A stretch of 64,000 nucleotides of DNA, taken from contig CATQJL010000112.1 of assembly GCA_958299035.1 (NCBI GenBank), positions 65,565,117 to 65,629,116 of the forward strand, in the 5' to 3' direction. The notes under the pieces were generated by a model. The model was not told where the DNA came from. It saw nothing but the letters and a program-made list of their open reading frames with translations, and ran no database searches. The translations under genes and the position numbers were made by a program. The DNA is from Cylicocyclus nassatus (Eukaryota; Nematoda; Chromadorea; Rhabditida; Strongylidae). This document shows positions 58,212 through 64,000 of the stretch, piece by piece. Position 1 is the stretch's first letter, and each line of letters begins with the position of its first letter.

Positions 58212-58880
58212 CAGGATGTCCCAAAAAATGTGAACACTGTTTGATCGTTAGTAACTCCCTTGCATTCACGTTTTTCGCCGAGCTTAATGCACTCTGTAGA
58301 GCGAGGTTTAACTTAGATCCTTAATATGGAGCGAATCATCGATCGCTTTTCATTACTGTAGGATTACGGTATGAACTTCCAGCATGTGGATCCATTTTCA
58401 AATTTGCCATTTGATAAAATTTTTTGAAAAAAATATGAAAAATCGCGTACTAGGGTTTTCGCATGCGCTGATTCCACTACACAAAGTTTTGCGAATGCTT
58501 CTAGTTTTTTTGACGGTGTAATCACATTTCTGGCAAATGCTGGAAATTCAGTTATCACGGTTTACTTGGGATAAGCTTGGAAGGAAACATCGCAGTAAAG
58601 TGGAATTTCATATTCGAAATCAACGGCTTCCATTAAAATAGTATAAGAGTTTTTGCTTGTTTAATTTTGTTCCGAGGGAGAATACGGCCTCCAAAGTCCT
58701 AAAATTCTCGTCGAAGTTCTTACCGTAATCCTACAGTAATGAAGAACGATAAATGATTCCCTCCATACTAGGGATCTAAGCTGAACCATGCTCTATAGAA
58801 TGGTGCCTCAAGCTCGGCGAAAGACATGAAAGCAAGGGAGTTATTAATGATCAAACAGTCACATTTTTTGGGACACCCTG
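58212..58880. mobile_element. Mariner-like MITE, diverged sibling of 18562-19241
   Basis: Left CAGGATGTCCCAAAAAATGT and right end in reverse complement CAGGGTGTCCCAAAAAATGT. TIRs extend past TGATCATTAATAACTCCCTT-type and ACTGTAGGATTACGGTA blocks. TA follows at 58881-58882; the left duplication is degraded to TG. 669 bp, non-coding. Confidence 0.82.
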
Positions 58881-61603
58881 TACACCTGGAAATCGGGTGC
58901 ATATCACATCTCAACTGGTCAATTTGGCAACCCATGATTTCAATCCATATACTGAAATCTAAGTTCGCGGTAGCAATAGCAAATGCACACATTGCTATTG
59001 CTACTGAATGCTGCAGATATCAGTGAGTGAAATTCTTGAATTTGCTTTACTTTCGCCATTTTGTTCGAAATTGCATCTTTGGCTAGCAATTGCATTCTGA
59101 AATCATCTCAAATTCGTCCTACTCCACTCTGCATAGATGAATAGCAGGCCTTTTGCTTTGGAACTAATGGCCATATCATATTGCAAACACTGCATCACTC
59201 TTTAATCAGTAATTTGAATAACATAGATCCTCCAGTCATTCTTTATATCTCAAGCAATATTTACACTATCAGACATTCGGAATAGTTTCGCTACATCTTA
59301 GTGGGCTTTAGGTCATTGCATTACCCATACGTCCATCGTTTATCTCCCTGAAACCAGGGACAAGCTGGTATCATGTTATTGTTCGACGTGTTAGAGTTTT
59401 ATTTTTTGTTCTTCGGTGCACCTCGAGTGTATTAGTAAAATAAAATAAAATGAAACAAAATAACACTCACCAAAATTATGGCCTTACTCAAATTTCGCCA
59501 TAATGGCTTCATTAACATTTTTGATTCATATACTGCCGTGTTCCCTAGAAAGTTCTTGCCTAGAGCAGTGGAGTTCCAGTCATGTGCAAGACCTATAATT
59601 ATCTGAATGAATTTACAATATTTAAAAAAAATGAAAACTGTCTGTTGAAGAATACAGAGCATTGGATTACGGTTGCGTTATCGAACGTTCGGAATGGCCG
59701 ATATTGCTTGGCCCACGCGAAGCGCCGCTGAAACATAACGAGACGCGCCTTGTATTTATATTACGCTTTACACGCTCGTCGCGTGTCAACGACGGCCATT
59801 CAGTGCGGTCAAAGACTCAGTGTAAAGCTCTGTGTAGTGTAAACGGGCAGCATATTGCGCTAATGTTTGTCAGCATTCTGTTTATACTACTTAGATTTTT
59901 CTTTACTTACCAACACTTGTGTGAAAATGTGCGTTCATCAAAATCGCATAATTTTCGTGTAAGAATTAGTATAGCTCAAAAGCTCATTTGTTTCGCTTTG
60001 GATCTGAATTTTATCGCGGGCGGCGCATAATCAAGCAGTGAGTGTAGCCCCGCCGCGAGAATGAATCGCGAAATTTTTAAGTTTGTCCGTAGTCTGCAAA
60101 TTTGTAAATGTAACTTGTTTTCCTTGTAAATACTTGGAAAATTTTCCAAAATTTCCCGAAAACTTGAATTAAATTTGAAAAAAGATTTCGGGAGCGGGAC
60201 TGAAAAATATTATGGATATCATGCCCTTCAAGACTATATATCGTCGATTCATTAACCGCACGGATTGCTCCAAGCTGCGAACCACGCGCGGAGCGGTTGA
60301 AATGTTGCGTAAGACGATTTATACCATGGGACCCTGTATTGGGACAAGCGTTTTATCTCGCGGCAGGTGCTTTGCAGTGATATCCAGTCCGTGCGATCAA
60401 CGAAACGACTACTTCTCAAACGGAAAGGCTACTTCAAAGGCGGCATTCGAGCAAAATTCCTTTTTCAAAGCATTTTTTTCTTTTCGACTTTTGCATATTA
60501 TGGGCTTTTTTTGCCACATGATACAGACTCGATCATCAAACCGGGTAAAAGAATGACTGTATGTAAAACCATTTATCCATTTTTAAAAGGAACCTTGGAC
60601 GAATTTGTACAAGAAGAAAACTTTGTTGGAACCAATCTGAATAATGCCAGAGCAACAACAAACCTTTAGGATTAGCCCCTGCCTTGCAATTCTTTGCTTC
60701 AACCCGATTTTGTCGAAGCATTTTATACGGAGCAGCGTGTCCGTTTCGCTGGAGGCTTTGCGAGTGCACGCGCTCGCAATTTACCATAAATCGAGGAAAC
60801 TGGAGGCGCTAATATGGTTTCTTAGGACAATATGTTCCTTAGGACAAAATAACGATCCTGTAGGAGCGAGCCGTTGCGGGGCGAACGCCCGCCAGATCTC
60901 TTTCTAAGCTGGGATGAAACTTACTGTGAGCGTGACTGCGCTTGATAGCACTAACGACATGCAAGGGTCCGTGGGGTGTACTAGGCTCCACGACCAAAAA
61001 GATGAAGGGCCGAAGCGATTGGAAATAGATGCCGCGCTTGAGCAGGCAGGCTCGCCACATCTATGCGGTATTGTTTTGATTTATGCAATGACTGAGATGT
61101 TTAGCGTTAATATTAGCTAATCTAACTTGGACTACAGGCTTGTGTACATGTAGGGTGTTTTCAAACGTTGGATACAATTTTTGCTTTCTCCTTTCCATAA
61201 CTAGAAATTTGTTGAATCTTGTAAGAAACTGTCTACAAGGGAAGCTACCTAACTTAGCTTGGCCTTTTAGCGAAAGACATATATAGTCTGAATCAGCTTC
61301 AAAGGCTGATTGTAAATAAGCTATTCCTAGCTGCCACGCACCATTCCGAAGCGATTATGGGCTTTTTCCTGCGCAAAATTGGCATGCTCATCGACTCACG
61401 AGTATCGCGTCATCATCATTTTAGTGCTAATATACCTGCGCTAAGCTTTTTCAATGAGAAAAGATTGGATTTGTACTACTTCGATACTTCAGCCCTTTTT
61501 TTTGCAGATTCTTATCTAGAGGCAGTCTTCTTATGTTCATTAGTATGCCAACTTCGCGTACGAAAAAGCCCATAACTCGCTTTGGAATGGTGCGTGGTCC
61601 CTA
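58881..61603. other. No gene recognised; unassigned ORFs
   Basis: Open frames at 59662-60030 (122 codons), 60212-60556 (114) and 60367-60669 (100) overlap one another in different frames. The last includes SVRSTKRLLLKRKGYF and KTIYPFLKGTLDEFVQEENF, but no family is recognised and no splice sites support it. GC content is higher at 59.69-59.87 kb. Confidence 0.35.
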
Positions 61604-62993
61604 TATAGTAGACGTCATCCGTCTAGTCACCTCGGTGCCGTGTGTGCTATTGCACACAATTTTGAAATCCCGGATGAGGTGCGAGGTTCGCGCCGTGCCG
61701 TACTTGCACCAGGTGCACGTACTGCTAAGATTCGACGCCAAATTCTGCCCGTTTTTCTTATTTCGATGTTTTTTTTGTTTTTTAGTTGCACGCACGTCTA
61801 GTTTTCGATGATTTGTTTCCTTTATACCGCGCACTGCAGTTCTAGATCGCGTATTTCAAAATTTTTCATTTTTACTTTCAGGTAAGGCAGGCAACTGGGA
61901 AATTCTGCACGATTTCAAGGTAAATGTGCTTTTTTCAGTATTGTCGGATGTAAAAGGAATAGAGTCTCTTAGGCAATGCGAGTTTCAACTTCCTTCTGAC
62001 TCATATCGAAAATTTTGTTTTTTGTGCCGATTTCCCAATGAGAAGCATTTTCAAACACAGGACTGCTCCAGCAGAAAGTTTTGCTGTTTGTAATTTGCTT
62101 GGATCTTATTCAGCATCGCAAAAATATTTGGAATGGATGGTAAGTTAAGTGCAAATCCCCTTCTTTGTTCCTTTAATATGTCCTGTTCGCTCATCTCCTC
62201 GGTTGTCTGGCTGTAATATGTTTGATTGGCTCCCAGATCCTTCTGGAGGCGGGTTGTAAACCTTTCCTGATTTCAAGGATAAAGTTGTTGAAACTCTGCA
62301 TTATAACATTTTTCTTCGTACTTTCTCGCAATCAAAAACCGTCGTGCTTTGAGATGGCAAGACTCCCTCCACACGAATCTGCGAGCTAATGATACATCAG
62401 TTTCGCTCACACTTCAGGAAAGAACCGAGAAGGTACGAGCAAAATAGGAAGTACGAGCAAAACAGGAAAAGTCATAAACGAACCTAAAATACTCACCTTA
62501 ATACCATCTAGCGTCTCTGCAATACTAATATCGAATTCAGTAAAAGCTTCTTTATGAAACACAGCATAAAAGAACAGAACTTTCGATATCAATTAGAAGG
62601 AAAGTTGAATTTCGTATCGCCTAAGAGACACTCTACTCTTTCTACATCCGACAATATTGAAGAAAGCACACTTACCTCGAAATCCTGCAGAATTGCCCAT
62701 TTGCCGCCCTCACCTGGAATCAAAAGTGAAAAATTTTGAAAATTTGCGATCTAAAACGGCAACGCACAGTATAAAGGCAACAAATCATCAAAAACCAGAC
62801 ATGCGCGGAGCCAAAAACAAAAAAAAAGCACCGGAATAAGAAAAACGGGCAAAATTTGGCGTTGAATTTTAGTCGTACGCGCAGCTGGTGCAAGTACGGC
62901 ACGGCGCGAACCTCGCACCTCATCCGGGATTTTAAAATTGTGTGCAATAGCACACACGGCACCGAGGTGACTAGACGGATGACGTCTACTATA
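61604..62993. repeat. 1.39-kb palindrome with exon-like content in its arms
   Basis: TATAGTAGACGTCATCCGTC at 61604 is repeated inverted ending at 62993. Pairing continues for about 430 bp per arm, to about 62040 and 62555. In both arms a TTCAG acceptor precedes a 36-38 bp open stretch encoding KAGNWEILHDF (plus, 61882) or GGKWAILQDF (minus), followed by AAG-GTAAAT or GAG-GTAAGT. Both arms also encode AHNFEIPDEVRGSRRAVLAP (right arm K for E). On the minus strand SKVLFFYAVFHKEAFTEFDI continues to a GTGAGT donor at 62492. This is either a TIR element with a spliced gene or an inverted duplication of a host gene. Confidence 0.7.
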
Positions 62994-63020
62994 CTTGAAT
63001 CCTTCAGAGTCGTGCGGCCA

Positions 63021-63063
63021 CGCTAATAGCGCAGGATACTATCAGTATCCTGCGCTATTAGCG
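63021..63063. repeat. Perfect 20-bp stem-loop
   Basis: CGCTAATAGCGCAGGATACT, loop ATC, then the exact complement. It starts 28 bp after the end of the 1.39-kb palindrome. No mismatches, so young or selected; function unknown. Confidence 0.85.
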
Positions 63064-64000
63064 GACAAGGTCCAGAAGAAAGTGGAATGTCCCCTTACTA
63101 CTTTTTCACCAAAAGATATGTTCAAAATCAGTGTGAGTAAACAGAAAATTGCAAGGGTAAAATGGACTAGCCTGTCATGTCCAACTGGAGCAAACAAACA
63201 GTAGTTAAGGGCTACCTCGGGTTTTGAGGAGTAGAAAGATTTTGGTTGACTAAGAGCGCTTAGGTGAGTGGCATTACGGAATGCCACTGCCACTTTTAAT
63301 AAAGAGATGAATGTAATGGAAATGTATTAGCAGGTGGAGACAGAGAATCAAAAATTGTTTTGTCAAAAACTTCAAAAGCTAAAGACTTTGTGGGTTGAAG
63401 ATTGCGACTAGAAAACTAAAGGCTTTTGTTTCCGCATAAGCTATCATTTGTTTTGATGGACGTTCAAAATTCGACGTTTGCCGATTGGAAAGACTCAATC
63501 GTATGTATCGATTGCCTAAGAAATAGCTCTGCAAACGCAAGCTTTTAGTGGACAGGAGAACAATCAATTAAGTTCTTCGTTTCTTTCCAAGCTCTGACCT
63601 TCTGAAGAAAAGTAAAATTCGGTCTGTTCATTCAAAACTTAAATTTTTCACGACTGATGAAAAGCACTGCACATTAATGGGTTTCAAAGTATCTCATTTA
63701 TTCTGAGACAGACAAGTACGCTTTGCACTAACCTGATTCATCCTTAAGCGTACATATCAACATTAGTAATCAACGTATTTTTGCTCTCCTTGGAAATTAG
63801 ACGATGTTTCAACAAACTCCCAAGTGAATTAATCTTGTAGAGATGCAGTCTTTCACGAGCCGTTATGTAGGAGCTTTGCTTCATCACGTCCATCTTTTCA
63901 TCTCCGTGACTCCATTCGATTGAATTATCCTATCATGACTTACAATAAGCGCTAAGGGCCTGTCTGTTATCTGTCTGTATGTCTGTCACGAACGTATAGC
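63064..64000. other. No gene recognised; repeat start at the edge
   Basis: Short frames only. From 63931 the window ends in a TATCATGACTTACAATAAG/TGTCTG repeat start like that at 54822. Confidence 0.45.

Noticed and set aside
60212..60907. Three overlapping ORFs of 87-114 codons
   Set aside because: Mutually overlapping frames without recognisable domains or splice signals; kept only as an unassigned region.
1..64000. CRISPR array, bacterial operon or integrated virus
   Set aside because: No regularly spaced short repeats with unique spacers, no ribosome-binding-site-linked genes, and no viral structural or replication genes seen. The 118-120 bp and 3.7-kb repeats are eukaryotic tandem repeats.

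Overview
This window is eukaryotic and almost entirely repetitive. It is most likely from a nematode, possibly a strongylid or hookworm-like species, but that is inference. The best cellular gene (minus strand, about 23.15-23.80 kb) is a METTL13/spermidine-synthase-like methyltransferase of a type I associate with nematodes. Its introns are only 44-51 bp, with polypyrimidine-CAG acceptors. No bacterial operons, rRNA genes, CRISPR arrays or convincing functional tRNA genes are visible. Most long open frames are accidental frames through AT-rich inverted repeats.

Layout. A 500-N gap at 384-883 is followed immediately by a SMART-type cDNA/PCR adaptor sequence (884-908). From 914 to 13234 lies a head-to-tail array of 3.705-3.707 kb units (three full, one partial). 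Each unit carries a non-autonomous Helitron/HINE-like element whose core is two inverted arms of 118-120 bp ATCGAT-rich repeats, plus about 2.3 kb of other DNA. The array stops exactly at the Helitron 3' end (CTAG). Next come a truncated Helitron relic and a 5'-truncated, frameshifted RTE-like LINE (minus, 13.49-15.54 kb).

From 17 to 49 kb the DNA is a palimpsest of TIR elements, many nested. They include mariner-like elements (TA duplications), a CAAGGGAAG-ended family with 3-bp TNA duplications (PIF/Harbinger-like), CAGGGCCCGGCAC-ended hAT-like elements with 8-bp duplications, TTAA-duplicating elements with AGGCAGYG ends (piggyBac-like MITEs), a MULE-like fold-back element with an 11-bp duplication, and a TIR element carrying a tRNA-derived SINE. 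Several insertions can be proved inside the window because a second, uninterrupted copy of the host element is present. For example, the mariner at 34495-37877 minus its three insertions is about 909 bp, and its relative at 24157-25063 is 907 bp.

From 50.7 to 54.5 kb is a decayed CR1/Jockey-type LINE on the plus strand (ORF1 tail, endonuclease, reverse transcriptase), split by a perfectly bounded 395-bp Helitron and a second unidentified insert. The right end (54.5-64 kb) has a candidate two-exon gene fragment (56.24-56.50 kb), a diverged mariner MITE (58.2 kb), a 1.39-kb palindrome whose arms contain exon-like coding sequence (61.60-62.99 kb), and a perfect 20-bp stem-loop at 63.02 kb. No gene network can be described: apart from the methyltransferase and perhaps one other gene, the window is transposon biology.
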